Assembly: GCA_001580565.1 (NCBI GenBank)
Contig: LRBF01000245.1
Location: 1 to 60,981 of the forward strand
From: Caballeronia megalochromosomata
GTDB lineage: Bacteria > Pseudomonadota > Gammaproteobacteria > Burkholderiales > Burkholderiaceae
Length of the DNA: 60,981 bases
Direction of reading: 5' to 3'
Under the pieces are notes generated by a model, which ran no database searches, was not told the origin of the DNA, and saw only the letters and a list, made by a program, of their open reading frames with translations. A program made the translations under genes and the position numbers. Shown one piece after another: positions 53,183 to 60,981 of the stretch; position 1 is the first letter of the stretch; each line of letters starts with the position of its first letter.

Positions 53183-54016
53183 TCATGCCCCGCGCACCTT
53201 TCCCGTGAGCGCGAGCCGCGTGGCGAGCGTCGAGAGCGCGTCGTAGGCGTCGCGCGAAACCGCGTCCCACGCGCCAATGGCCTGCGATTGTGCTTCGACC
53301 ACCGCGCGATCGCCACGCGCGGCCGGTCCCGTCAGCGCATCTTTCGGCCCGAGCGCGACGATGTTCGCCGCTGCATTGCGCGACAACGTATGCATCATGT
53401 CCTCGATGAGCGGCTGCGGAATTCCCGCCGCCTGCCACATCTCGACGGACATCGCCGCGAGTATCGGCAAAAAGTTCGACGCGACCACCGCCGCCGCGTG
53501 ATACAGCGCCTTGCTGCCCTGCTCGATATCGAAGCAGCGCGCGCCGATGGCCGCGAGAATCTCGCTCCATGCGGCACGCGCGGCGCGGTCGCCTTCGAGT
53601 CCGACCGGCGTGCCTTCGAACTGGAACACTGCCGTGCCGGGATTGGCGAAGCTCAGCATCGGATGCGCGCTCGCGACGCTCCAGCCGATCGCGCGCAAGG
53701 GCGCGAGCGTGTCCGTGTCGAGCGCGCCGCTGCAATGCACGGCGATCGACGGCGCTCCGTCCTTGCGATGCCGCGCAAGCGCGTGCGCCACGTCCGCGAT
53801 ACGCATGTCGGGCACGGACAGCAGCCAGATATCGGCGGCTTGCATCGCCGCGATATCGTCGAGCGCGCGGCCCGCGCCGATGAAATCGACCGCATCACGC
53901 GCGTGGGCGATATCGCTGTCGCATACATCGCCGATATCGAGCACGCGGTTCGCGACGATCAGATTGCCGAGCGTCGCGCCGACACGCCCCGCGCCGATGA
54001 TGTTGAGCGTCGCCAT
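53183..54016 (-). CDS. Rossmann-like and DUF2520 domain oxidoreductase
   Basis: 277 aa from ATG 54016, overlapping the aldehyde dehydrogenase stop by 1 nt. N-terminal NAD(P)-binding GAGRVGATLGNLIV (about 8-21) with SVPDMRIADVAHAL, then AVHCSGALDTDTL, SAHPMLSFANPG and the helical DUF2520 part with KALYHAAAVVASNF. Members resemble ketopantoate or pyrroline-carboxylate reductases, with undefined substrates. Part of the catabolic operon between the aldehyde dehydrogenase and the Rieske oxygenase (169-bp gap). Confidence 0.88.
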   Translation of the reverse strand: MATLNIIGAGRVGATLGNLIVANRVLDIGDVCDSDIAHARDAVDFIGAGRALDDIAAMQAADIWLLSVPDMRIADVAHALARHRKDGAPSIAVHCSGALDTDTLAPLRAIGWSVASAHPMLSFANPGTAVFQFEGTPVGLEGDRAARAAWSEILAAIGARCFDIEQGSKALYHAAAVVASNFLPILAAMSVEMWQAAGIPQPLIEDMMHTLSRNAAANIVALGPKDALTGPAARGDRAVVEAQSQAIGAWDAVSRDAYDALSTLATRLALTGKVRGA

Positions 54017-55464
54017 CAGCCGTGCCTGATCGCGATGGTCTTCAGGCTCGTGAAGCCGTACAGCGCCTCGAAGCCCTTTTCGCGTCCATGCCCGCTCGCC
54101 TTCACGCCGCCGAACGGCAACTCGACGCCGCCGCCCGCGCCGTAGTTGTTCACGAAGACCTGACCCGCCTGCAGCTTGCGCGCGAGACGCAGGCCGCGCG
54201 AACCGTCGCGCGTCCACACGCCCGCGACGAGACCGTAATTCGTGCCGTTGGCGAGCTTCACGGCTTCGGCTTCGTCATCGAAAGGCATCACCGCAAGCAC
54301 CGGCCCAAAGACTTCTTCCTGCGCGATGCGGCTTTGCGGCGGCACGTCGCGGAACAGAACCGCTTCGTGGAAGAAGCCGTTGCGCGACGCTTCCACCGCG
54401 ATCTTGCCGCGCGCCGCCACGCGAATGCCTTCGCCTTCCGCCTGCTCGACCATGCTGCGCACGCGCGCCTGTTGCTTCGCATTGACGAGCGGTCCCGTGT
54501 CGAGGTCCATCGCGGGCGGGCCGGAGCGCAGCGCTTCGAATCGTTGCGTCAGACGCTCGATCACGGTTTCGTAGATGCTGCGCTGAACCAGCAGGCGGCT
54601 GCCTGCCGAGCACGTCTGCCCGGCGTTCTGGATGATGGCGTTGAGAATGACCGGCAAGGCTTCGTCGAGATCGGCATCGTCGAATACGAGTTGCGGCGAC
54701 TTGCCGCCGAGTTCGAGCACGCTCGGGCAATGACGTTCCGCCGCTGTGCGTCCGACGAGCGCGCCCGTCGCGGTCGAACCGGTGAACGAGATATGGCCGA
54801 TGCCCTCGTTCGCCGACAACGCCGCGCCCGCTTCGCTGCCCAGACCCGTGACGACATTGATCGCGCCCGCCGGAAAGCCGATATCGGCGGCGATTTCGGC
54901 AAGACGCAGGATCGACAGGCTCGCGTCCTCGGCGGGCTTCACCACGCAGGCATTGCCCGCTGCCAGCGATGCGCCGACGCTGCGCCCGTAGATCTGCATC
55001 GGGTAATTCCACGGAATGATGTGCCCCGTCACGCCGATAGGCTCGCGCACCGTCAGCACGGTGAAGCCGGTCGTATAGGGCAGCGTCTCGCCGTGCAGCT
55101 TGTCGACGCAGCCCGCGTAGTACTGCAGATAGCGCGCGAGCACGGCGGCATCAGTACGCGCGGTCTTGAGCGCCTTGCCGGTATCGCGCGCTTCGAGTTG
55201 CGCGAGTTCGTCGGCGTTTTGCAGCACCGCCGCTGCATACGCGAACAGCAGATTCGCGCGCTCGACCGGCGAAAGCTTCGCCCACGGGCCGTCGAGCGCT
55301 TCGCCCATCGCGCTGCGTGCGGCGCTCACTGCAACGTCGATGTCCGCGGCATTGCCGCGCGCGATCGCCGCGAACGGCTCGCCCGTGCTCGGGTCGATGA
55401 CATCGAGCGATTCGCCGTTATCGCCCGCTTTCCAGGCATTGCCGATGAAGTGACGATATTCCAT
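54016..55464 (-). CDS. NAD(P)-dependent aldehyde dehydrogenase
   Basis: 482 aa classical ALDH. Segments: GHIIPWNYPMQIYGRSVGAS, ACVVKPAEDASLS, SFTGSTATGALV, VLELGGKSPQLVFDDADLD (general-base Glu in ELGGKS), NAGQTCSAGSRL (nucleophile Cys) and EEVFGPVLAVM. It oxidises an aldehyde made by the upstream steps of the same operon. It starts 2 nt after the stop of the decarboxylating dehydrogenase gene. Confidence 0.94.
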   Translation of the reverse strand: MEYRHFIGNAWKAGDNGESLDVIDPSTGEPFAAIARGNAADIDVAVSAARSAMGEALDGPWAKLSPVERANLLFAYAAAVLQNADELAQLEARDTGKALKTARTDAAVLARYLQYYAGCVDKLHGETLPYTTGFTVLTVREPIGVTGHIIPWNYPMQIYGRSVGASLAAGNACVVKPAEDASLSILRLAEIAADIGFPAGAINVVTGLGSEAGAALSANEGIGHISFTGSTATGALVGRTAAERHCPSVLELGGKSPQLVFDDADLDEALPVILNAIIQNAGQTCSAGSRLLVQRSIYETVIERLTQRFEALRSGPPAMDLDTGPLVNAKQQARVRSMVEQAEGEGIRVAARGKIAVEASRNGFFHEAVLFRDVPPQSRIAQEEVFGPVLAVMPFDDEAEAVKLANGTNYGLVAGVWTRDGSRGLRLARKLQAGQVFVNNYGAGGGVELPFGGVKASGHGREKGFEALYGFTSLKTIAIRHG

Positions 55465-55466
55465 GC

Positions 55467-56570
55467 TTACTCCGTGATCAGTGCGTGTTCCGCGACGGCC
55501 GCGGCGATCGCCGTGCCGACTTCGATGGTGTTCGCCGTGCCGCCCATGTCCGGCGTGCGCGGGCCGTTTTCGAGCACGCTTTCGATGGCCGAGACGATCG
55601 TCTTCGCCGCCGCTTCATAGCGCGCTTCGCCGCGGCCGAGATGCTGCAGCATCAGCGCCGCCGACCAGATCTGCCCGATCGGATTGGCGATTCCTTTACC
55701 CGCGATATCCGGCGCCGAGCCGTGCACCGGCTCGAAGAGCGACGGAAAGCGCCGCTCCGGATTCAGGTTCGCCGAAGGCGCGATGCCGATGGTGCCGGTG
55801 CATGCGGGACCGAGATCCGAAAGAATGTCGCCAAAAAGATTGGACGCGACCACGACATCGAACCGGTCCGGATGCTGCACGAAATGCGCGCACAGAATGT
55901 CGATGTGAAACTTGCGCGTCTCGATGTCCGGATAGCGCTTCGCCGCTTCGGCGAGCCGTTCGTCCCAGTACGGCATCGTGATCGAGATGCCGTTCGATTT
56001 GGTCGCGGCGGTCAGTTGCTTCCTCGGGCGGCTTTGCGCGAGCTGGAACGCAAAGTCGAGAATGCGGTCGACGCCCGTGCGTGTGAACACCGACTGCTGC
56101 GTCGCGAACTCGCGCTCGGTGCCTTCGAACATGCGTCCGCCGACCGATGAATATTCGCCTTCGGTGTTCTCGCGCACGACCAGAAAGTCGATGTCGCCGG
56201 GCTTGCGGTGCGCGAGCGGCGACGGCACGCCGGGCATCAGGCGCACCGGGCGCAGGTTCACGTATTGATCGAACTCGCGGCGAATCCTGATGATCGATTC
56301 CCACACGGCCGTGTGGTCCGGCACGACGTCGGGCGTGCCGACCGCGCCGAAGAAGATCGCGTCGTGCTTGCCGATCTGCCTGTCCCAGTCGGCGGGCATC
56401 ATCGTGCCGTGCTGCACGTAGTGCTCGGTGCACCACGATGCGAACTCGTCGAGGTCGAGCGCGATGTCATAGCGCGCGGCGGCGGCCTTCAGCACGCGCA
56501 GGCCTTCGACCATGACTTCCTTGCCGATGCCGTCGCCCGGAATGACGGCGATGTGATGCGTTGTTGCCAT
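55467..56570 (-). CDS. Tartrate/D-malate-type decarboxylating dehydrogenase (TtuC/DmlA family)
   Basis: 367 aa from ATG 56570 of the isocitrate/isopropylmalate dehydrogenase fold: HIAVIPGDGIGKEVMVEGL, SIIRIRREFDQYVNLRPVRL, FLVVRENTEGEYSSVGGR, VVASNLFGDILSDLGP and LFEPVHGSAPDIAGKGIANP. The EFDQYVNLRP and YSSVGG segments are those of tartrate or D-malate dehydrogenases rather than LeuB. First gene of the minus-strand operon that runs to the rubredoxin reductase. Confidence 0.9.
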   Translation of the reverse strand: MATTHHIAVIPGDGIGKEVMVEGLRVLKAAAARYDIALDLDEFASWCTEHYVQHGTMMPADWDRQIGKHDAIFFGAVGTPDVVPDHTAVWESIIRIRREFDQYVNLRPVRLMPGVPSPLAHRKPGDIDFLVVRENTEGEYSSVGGRMFEGTEREFATQQSVFTRTGVDRILDFAFQLAQSRPRKQLTAATKSNGISITMPYWDERLAEAAKRYPDIETRKFHIDILCAHFVQHPDRFDVVVASNLFGDILSDLGPACTGTIGIAPSANLNPERRFPSLFEPVHGSAPDIAGKGIANPIGQIWSAALMLQHLGRGEARYEAAAKTIVSAIESVLENGPRTPDMGGTANTIEVGTAIAAAVAEHALITE

Positions 56571-56696
56571 TGCGCTGTGTCTCCTGTTATTCGACGTGGA
56601 ACTGCCCGTCATACAGGAGGGAAATCTAGCGGACGCGTTCGTGCGGCGGAAGTGCGAATCCGGGAACGGGAGTCTTCGAATATCCGCAAGGGGCGC

Positions 56697-57617
56697 TCAA
56701 CCGGCGGAGTGTTCGCCGCCCGGCGCGACGAGCGATGCGGGCGCGAATCCGCACAGGAAATCGAACAGCTTGCGCGCGGGCAAAGGCGCCGCGCCGGCGC
56801 GAATTCCGACCGACATCACGCGCTCGGCCCACGGATTGGTCAGGCGGATGAAGCGCAGATGCATCGGCTCGCGAAAGAGGCGCACCGCGCCCTCGGGCAA
56901 CACGCCGATGCCCTGCCCCGCCGCGATCAGCCGGCACATCGCCTCGAAGCTTTGCACCTGCACGCGAAAGCGGATCGTACGGCCCGCGAGCGCGGCTTCC
57001 TTGACGAGCATGCGCGTGACTTCGGCTTTATCGTCGAGGCCGACGATATCGTGTTCGAGCAGCGCCGCGAACTCGATCTGCTCGCCCTGCAATACGTGAT
57101 CTTCCGGCACGACGACGCTGATGCGATCCGCGCAATACGGCGCGAGGCGAATGCCTTCCATGCCGACCTGCGAGGTCACCACGCCGACATCCGCGCGCCC
57201 TTCGCGCAATGCCTGAAGAATATCCATGCTGCGCAATTCGCTGATATGCAGCTTGATGTCCTGATAGCGCTGCGAGAACGCGCGCAGATGATCGGGCAAG
57301 TCCTGACTGATCGCCGAGATATTGGCGAATATGCGCACGCGGCCGACCGAGCCTTTCGTGTAATCGGAGAGTTCGCTGTAGATCGCATCGGTCTTGAGCA
57401 GCAACTCGGTGGCGTGGCGCGCGAGCGCTTCGCCCGCCGGCGTGGCCTCGACACCCGCCGATGTGCGATTCAGCAATCCGACGCGGAAGTGATGTTCGAG
57501 CAGCGCGATGCGTCGGCTCGCTGTCGACAGCGACATATGCGAATGCTGCGCCGCCTTCGACAGGCTGCCCATTTCGACTGCGCGCAGAAAGAGAGCCAGC
57601 GACGTGAGATCGAACAA
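56697..57617 (-). CDS. LysR-family transcriptional regulator
   Basis: 306 aa, winged helix LRAVEMGSLSKAAQHSHMSL and TASRRIALLEHHFRVGLLNR, then an effector domain with RVRIFANISAISQDLPDHL. It lies upstream of the dehydrogenase operon in the same direction (126-bp gap) and is divergent from the MFS importer gene, so it probably controls one or both. Confidence 0.9.
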   Translation of the reverse strand: MFDLTSLALFLRAVEMGSLSKAAQHSHMSLSTASRRIALLEHHFRVGLLNRTSAGVEATPAGEALARHATELLLKTDAIYSELSDYTKGSVGRVRIFANISAISQDLPDHLRAFSQRYQDIKLHISELRSMDILQALREGRADVGVVTSQVGMEGIRLAPYCADRISVVVPEDHVLQGEQIEFAALLEHDIVGLDDKAEVTRMLVKEAALAGRTIRFRVQVQSFEAMCRLIAAGQGIGVLPEGAVRLFREPMHLRFIRLTNPWAERVMSVGIRAGAAPLPARKLFDFLCGFAPASLVAPGGEHSAG

Positions 57618-57846
57618 AACCGGATGCTCCGTAAAAGATCATGCCGCGCAGTATGGCATCCGGGCGCGATCGCCGCGTCGCGACGGGATACTGGAAAACC
57701 CTGACGTCACGACGCGCGTGTTCGAACTATTCGAAAGCCCGCTTCAGCGATTTCGCATATCTCTCTCGCTCAGCAGCCGCTACATTTCCTCTGTCCCACC
57801 GCGTCCTGCGCGCGTCGGTACACAAAAAACATATACGGAGACAGCA

Positions 57847-59175
57847 GTGGAAATCGATGCGACCAGCATGCCCCCGGGCGCGGCATCGCCCGCCCCGTCA
57901 CACGACGCGGCCACCGCGGACCGGATCTTCCGCCGCCTGGCGCTGCAGATCCTTCCGATCCTGATGTTCGCGTACATCACGTCGTATATCGATCGCGTGA
58001 ACGTGAGCTTTGCGAAGCTGCAGATGGCGCAGCAGCTCGGCTTTTCCGACGCCGTGTTCGGCTTCGGCGCGGGCATCTTCTTTCTTGGCTATGTGGTTTT
58101 CGAAGTGCCGAGCAACATGATCCTGCAGCGCGTCGGCGCGCGCAGATGGATCACGCGCATCATTCTGTCGTGGGGCATCGTCTCCGGTTTGACGGCCTTT
58201 GTCGCCACGCCGATGCAGTTCTACGTGATGCGCTGCCTGCTCGGCGTCGCGGAGGCGGGCTTCATTCCGGCGATCGTTTTTTATATCGGTCAGTCGTTTC
58301 CGCGCAACCGGCGCGCACGCATCCTCAGCATGTTCTATGCGGCGCTCGCGCTCGCCGGTCTGATCGGCTCGCCCCTGACCGGCTTCATCATGCAGTACTT
58401 CGACGGCCTCATGCAGTTGCCCGGCTGGAAGTGGATCTTCATTGTCGAGGCGTTGCCCGCGTTTCTCGCGGCGGTCTACACCTGGAGAGGACTCGACGAT
58501 GACGTCACGAAAAGCCCGCGCTACAGCGAAGCCGATCGCGCGTTTCTCTCGCGCGTGCTCGCGGAGGATCGCGCGGTAACGGCCGAATCGAATCACAAGG
58601 GCCTCCTTTCGAGCGCGCTCGTGTGGGCGTTCTGCCTGATCTATTTTCTCGATGTCTTCGGCATCTACGGCTACACCTTCTGGGCCCCGACGATGATCAA
58701 GTCGATGGGCATCTCCGGCGACTTCGCGATCGGCGGGCTCGCGGCATTGCCGAACGCGGTTGCGGTCGTCGTGATGGTGATGTTCGGCCGCAGCGCGGAC
58801 AAGCGCGGCGAGCGGCGCCTGCACGTCGCGGCGCTGCTGCTGATGGGCGCGGTCGGCTTGTCGCTGTCCGTGCTCTGGCATGACAATCTGTGGCTCGGGA
58901 TGATCGCGCTGTGTATCGCCAATGCGGGGCTGCTGTCGTTTCCGCCGCTCTTCTGGAGCATGCCGACGGCCGTGCTCGGTCAGGCAGCGGCGGCGGTCGG
59001 CATCGCATGGATCAGCGCATTCGGGAATCTCGGCGGCTTCTTCGGCCCGTATGTGGTCGGGTTTCTGAAGCAGGCTTCGGGCGGCATGACGCTGCCGATC
59101 TTCTCGATGGTCGGCTGCCTCGTGCTCGGCATCGTTCTGACGATGTTGCTGCCGAAGCGGCTCGTGAATCGCTGA
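57847..59175 (+). CDS. MFS importer of the anion:cation symporter family
   Basis: 442 aa from GTG 57847 with GGAG 6 nt upstream. Twelve helices; YITSYIDRVNVSFAKLQM (helix 1 region), FFLGYVVFEVPSNMILQRVG and EAGFIPAIVFYIGQSFP are typical of tartrate, phthalate and glucarate importers. It probably brings in the substrate of the operon on the other strand. Confidence 0.92.
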   Translation: MEIDATSMPPGAASPAPSHDAATADRIFRRLALQILPILMFAYITSYIDRVNVSFAKLQMAQQLGFSDAVFGFGAGIFFLGYVVFEVPSNMILQRVGARRWITRIILSWGIVSGLTAFVATPMQFYVMRCLLGVAEAGFIPAIVFYIGQSFPRNRRARILSMFYAALALAGLIGSPLTGFIMQYFDGLMQLPGWKWIFIVEALPAFLAAVYTWRGLDDDVTKSPRYSEADRAFLSRVLAEDRAVTAESNHKGLLSSALVWAFCLIYFLDVFGIYGYTFWAPTMIKSMGISGDFAIGGLAALPNAVAVVVMVMFGRSADKRGERRLHVAALLLMGAVGLSLSVLWHDNLWLGMIALCIANAGLLSFPPLFWSMPTAVLGQAAAAVGIAWISAFGNLGGFFGPYVVGFLKQASGGMTLPIFSMVGCLVLGIVLTMLLPKRLVNR

Positions 59176-59215
59176 GCCTTTTTTAAACCAACACGACGAC
59201 ACGAATAGACACGGC

Positions 59216-60088
59216 ATGAAACAGCGAATCGGCATGATCGGTATCGGGCTGATGGGGCACGGTATCGCACGCAATGTGATGAAGCACGGTTATCCGCTGG
59301 CGGTGGTCGAGCATCCCGGCAATCAGCCGCTCGACGAACTGCGCGCGGGCGGCGTGAAGACCGTCGCGAACGGCGAGGCGCTCGCGCGTGAATCGGACAT
59401 CATCATTCTGTGCGTGACGGGATCGCCGGAAGTCGAAGCGGTATTGACCGCGTCCGATGGCGTGCTCGCGGGCCTGCAGCCGGGAACGATCGTGATCGAC
59501 TGCTCGACTGCCGTGCCCGCATCGACTGCGCGCATGGCGTCGTTCGTCGAAGAAGCGGGCGGCCTCTTCGTCGATGCGCCGATGACGCGCACCGCGAAGG
59601 AAGCGCATGAAGGGCGATTGAATCTGCTGGTCGGCGCTTCAGCCGAATTGTTCGCGCGTATCGAGCCGCTGTTGCGCACGTATGCGGAGAACGTGACGCT
59701 CGTGGGCGCCCTCGGCGCGGGACACAGCATGAAGCTGCTGCACAACTTCGTGTCGCTCGGAACGATCGCGCTGATCTCCGAAGCGGCGGCCTGCGCGAAA
59801 CGCGCGGGCGTCGATGCGCAGACCTTCGTCGATGTGCTCGCGAAAGGCGGCGGCGGCGGCGCGGCGCTCGAGCGGTTGCGGCCGGCGCTCGTGGAAGGCG
59901 ATCCGTCGGGCATGCCGTTTCATATGTCGAACGCGCTGAAGGATCTCGGCTATTACGTGACGATGGCTGGTGATACGCATGCGGTCGATGTGATTGCTAG
60001 CGCCGTGCGAGGGACGTATGCGGATGCGGTCGAGCGAGGGGGGGCGCATCAGACGTTGCTGGAGTTGGCGAAGTTGCTGGGGTCTTGA
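59216..60088 (+). CDS. NAD-binding 3-hydroxyisobutyrate/tartronate-semialdehyde reductase family protein
   Basis: 290 aa beta-hydroxyacid dehydrogenase. GMIGIGLMGHGIARNVMKHG (6-25) is the nucleotide site, DCSTAVPAST the substrate loop, and GAGHSMKLLHNF holds the catalytic Lys. It follows the importer by 40 nt. Together with a TtuC-like dehydrogenase this suggests use of tartrate-like hydroxyacids or semialdehydes. Confidence 0.92.
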   Translation: MKQRIGMIGIGLMGHGIARNVMKHGYPLAVVEHPGNQPLDELRAGGVKTVANGEALARESDIIILCVTGSPEVEAVLTASDGVLAGLQPGTIVIDCSTAVPASTARMASFVEEAGGLFVDAPMTRTAKEAHEGRLNLLVGASAELFARIEPLLRTYAENVTLVGALGAGHSMKLLHNFVSLGTIALISEAAACAKRAGVDAQTFVDVLAKGGGGGAALERLRPALVEGDPSGMPFHMSNALKDLGYYVTMAGDTHAVDVIASAVRGTYADAVERGGAHQTLLELAKLLGS

Positions 60089-60210
60089 GCGCCGGAGTTC
60101 TTCGTGAATTTCCGGGGAGCGGCGCTTGCCGACCCTCGAGAGACATCTACGAACCTGAGTTCGCCACCCCAGCGCTGCCATTCGGATCCGAGCCTCAAGC
60201 GCCCGTTGGA

Positions 60211-60227
60211 GCCCCCGTAGCGGGGGC
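60211..60227. repeat. GC-rich inverted repeat between convergent genes
   Basis: GCCCCCG and CGGGGGC around TAG. It lies 122 nt after the reductase stop and 25 nt beyond the end of the helicase-nuclease gene. No T run follows on either strand. Confidence 0.4.
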
Positions 60228-60251
60228 AAAACGGGTAGGCAAGGACTCGTA

Positions 60252-60752
60252 TCAACCTCTCTTGGGTGCCTTCTTCTTTGCCACCCTGCGAGGCGCTGCC
60301 GCGCCAAGCACACTCTGCGCCAAGGACGCCCAAGCCGGCTGGTCGACGCCACCACGATCGTCGGTCCAAATAAGCACACCACGCGTGCCCTCCGTTTCAG
60401 GCTCGTCATAGGGGCGGAATCCGTGAGCAACATACCAAGCTTTCTTGGCTGCCCATTCGGCGGCGTAGCGCGGGTTCCCCATCATCCCGAGGTGTTCCCA
60501 GATCACCTGATCCCCCGTCGAGGTCTCTATCGTGAAGTCGGGATATTTCGTGACGCCATCGATGGTTAGCGGTGCCTCATAGATCCAGCGCCCCGCTGCA
60601 AGGTCTTCCAGTATCGAAGCAACGATCACTTCGTTCTTGCTTCGCACCAAAACGCCACCGGGCGCTACGTGAATAAGGTTGGCATCGAAGCGCCGCAAGC
60701 CGTCTACGAATGTCAGCTCCCGAGGTTTCGGAGCTCGGAAGAGATCAGTCAT
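60252..60752 (-). CDS. Nuclease-like C-terminal part of a frameshifted helicase gene
   Basis: 166 aa from ATG 60752, but the frame reads upstream to about 60806 without a start (VEDLFSLASPARSETARR). It shows a PD-(D/E)xK-like pattern: RSKNEVIVASILEDL, YPDFTIET and VIWEHLGMMGNPRYAAEW. A C-terminal tail rich in Lys and Arg follows. The preceding sequence in another frame is a superfamily 1 helicase end, so this is most likely the nuclease tail of one helicase-nuclease protein, now separated by a one-base shift. Confidence 0.65.
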   Translation of the reverse strand: MTDLFRAPKPRELTFVDGLRRFDANLIHVAPGGVLVRSKNEVIVASILEDLAAGRWIYEAPLTIDGVTKYPDFTIETSTGDQVIWEHLGMMGNPRYAAEWAAKKAWYVAHGFRPYDEPETEGTRGVLIWTDDRGGVDQPAWASLAQSVLGAAAPRRVAKKKAPKRG

Positions 60753-60801
60753 ACGCCGAGCCGTCTCGGATCGCGCCGGTGATGCAAGGCTGAACAGGTC
60801 C

Positions 60802-60981
60802 TCAACCTGTCGCTTCGTGCAGTACCATGATTCGCTTCGTTTGCCGCGTCAGCGCTGTGTATAGCAGCTCGCGGCTAACCGCAACCCTTGACGGCAGCAC
60901 AAGGAATGTCGACCCGAACTCGGACCCCTGGGACTTATGAACGGTGACTGCCCAAGCGCATTCCAGCCGAGGGTCAGCGGC
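60802..60981 (-). CDS. Superfamily 1 helicase, C-terminal motifs (partial, window edge)
   Basis: The minus-strand frame entering from the right edge encodes CAWAVTVHKSQGSEFGSTFL (motif V region) and SRELLYTALTRQTKRIMVLH (motif VI), typical of UvrD/RecD-like helicases. It ends prematurely at TGA 60802. The family sequence appears to go on in the next frame as VEDLFSLAS, so a single-base shift near 60805-60812 is likely. Confidence 0.75.
   Translation of the reverse strand, partial: AADPRLECAWAVTVHKSQGSEFGSTFLVLPSRVAVSRELLYTALTRQTKRIMVLHEATG

Noticed and set aside
60211..60227. Terminator at the GC-rich inverted repeat
   Set aside because: No T run follows on either strand; listed only as an inverted repeat.

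Overview
High-GC, densely packed DNA typical of a Burkholderiaceae chromosome or large replicon (Caballeronia/Paraburkholderia/Burkholderia-like). The basis is the codon use, the many LysR regulators, the extended signal peptide of a two-partner-secretion adhesin, and the mix of pimeloyl-CoA-type, organosulfur and Rieske oxygenase genes. The genus is an inference, since no rRNA or tRNA gene was seen.

Layout. 1-3520: the N-terminal 915 codons of a giant filamentous haemagglutinin-like protein (minus strand, runs off the left edge), a small lipoprotein gene and a broken gene remnant. 3536-15551: a complete type I-F CRISPR-Cas island. CRISPR1 (21 repeats) and its leader are followed by csy4, csy3, csy2 and csy1, then a 338-bp gap, then cas2-3 and cas1 (all minus strand), and finally a second leader and CRISPR2 (20 repeats, plus strand). 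15627-23157: a dicarboxylate/pimeloyl-CoA-type beta-oxidation operon with its own ETF and a divergent LysR gene. 23176-29284: a DMT exporter with a LysR gene, a chorismatase with a ribbon-helix-helix gene, a hybrid histidine kinase and a nitroreductase. 29528-43170: an organosulfur-scavenging island with two SsuABC-like transporters, two LLM monooxygenases, two SfnB-like flavoproteins, an FMN reductase and a four-domain rhodanese. 43218-50457: small proteins, DUF2278, NUDIX, a DHA2 exporter, BON, LysR and SDR genes. 50599-60088: a catabolic cluster with a Rieske oxygenase next to overlapping rubredoxin and rubredoxin reductase genes, with dehydrogenases, a LysR gene and an MFS importer. 60252-60981: the end of a helicase-nuclease gene that appears frameshifted.

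Most interesting point: the gap between cas2-3 and csy1 holds a minimal CRISPR-like unit (9263-9335, plus strand). It has two degenerate repeats that keep the Csy4 hairpin, and they bracket a short pseudo-spacer. The first 24 nt of this pseudo-spacer match a site 130 bp away (9137-9160) at 20 of 24 positions. The match begins directly after a CC PAM, has a perfect seed, and two of its four mismatches fall at positions 6 and 18. This is the architecture of a CreA or CreR guide: a CRISPR-derived RNA that lets the Csy complex repress a neighbouring promoter. That promoter would drive either a tiny RNA toxin (CreTA) or the csy operon itself. A candidate toxin mini-ORF rich in rare AUA codons lies between the target and the guide.

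In apparent tension with this, csy1 carries a one-base deletion near its 5' end that separates its first ~23 codons from the rest. Either the assembly has an error, translation restarts internally, or the effector is dead and the toxin branch must be silent. The two arrays have homologous leaders with IHF-like sites at identical distances from the first repeat, and CRISPR1 shows alternating blocks of two repeat variants.
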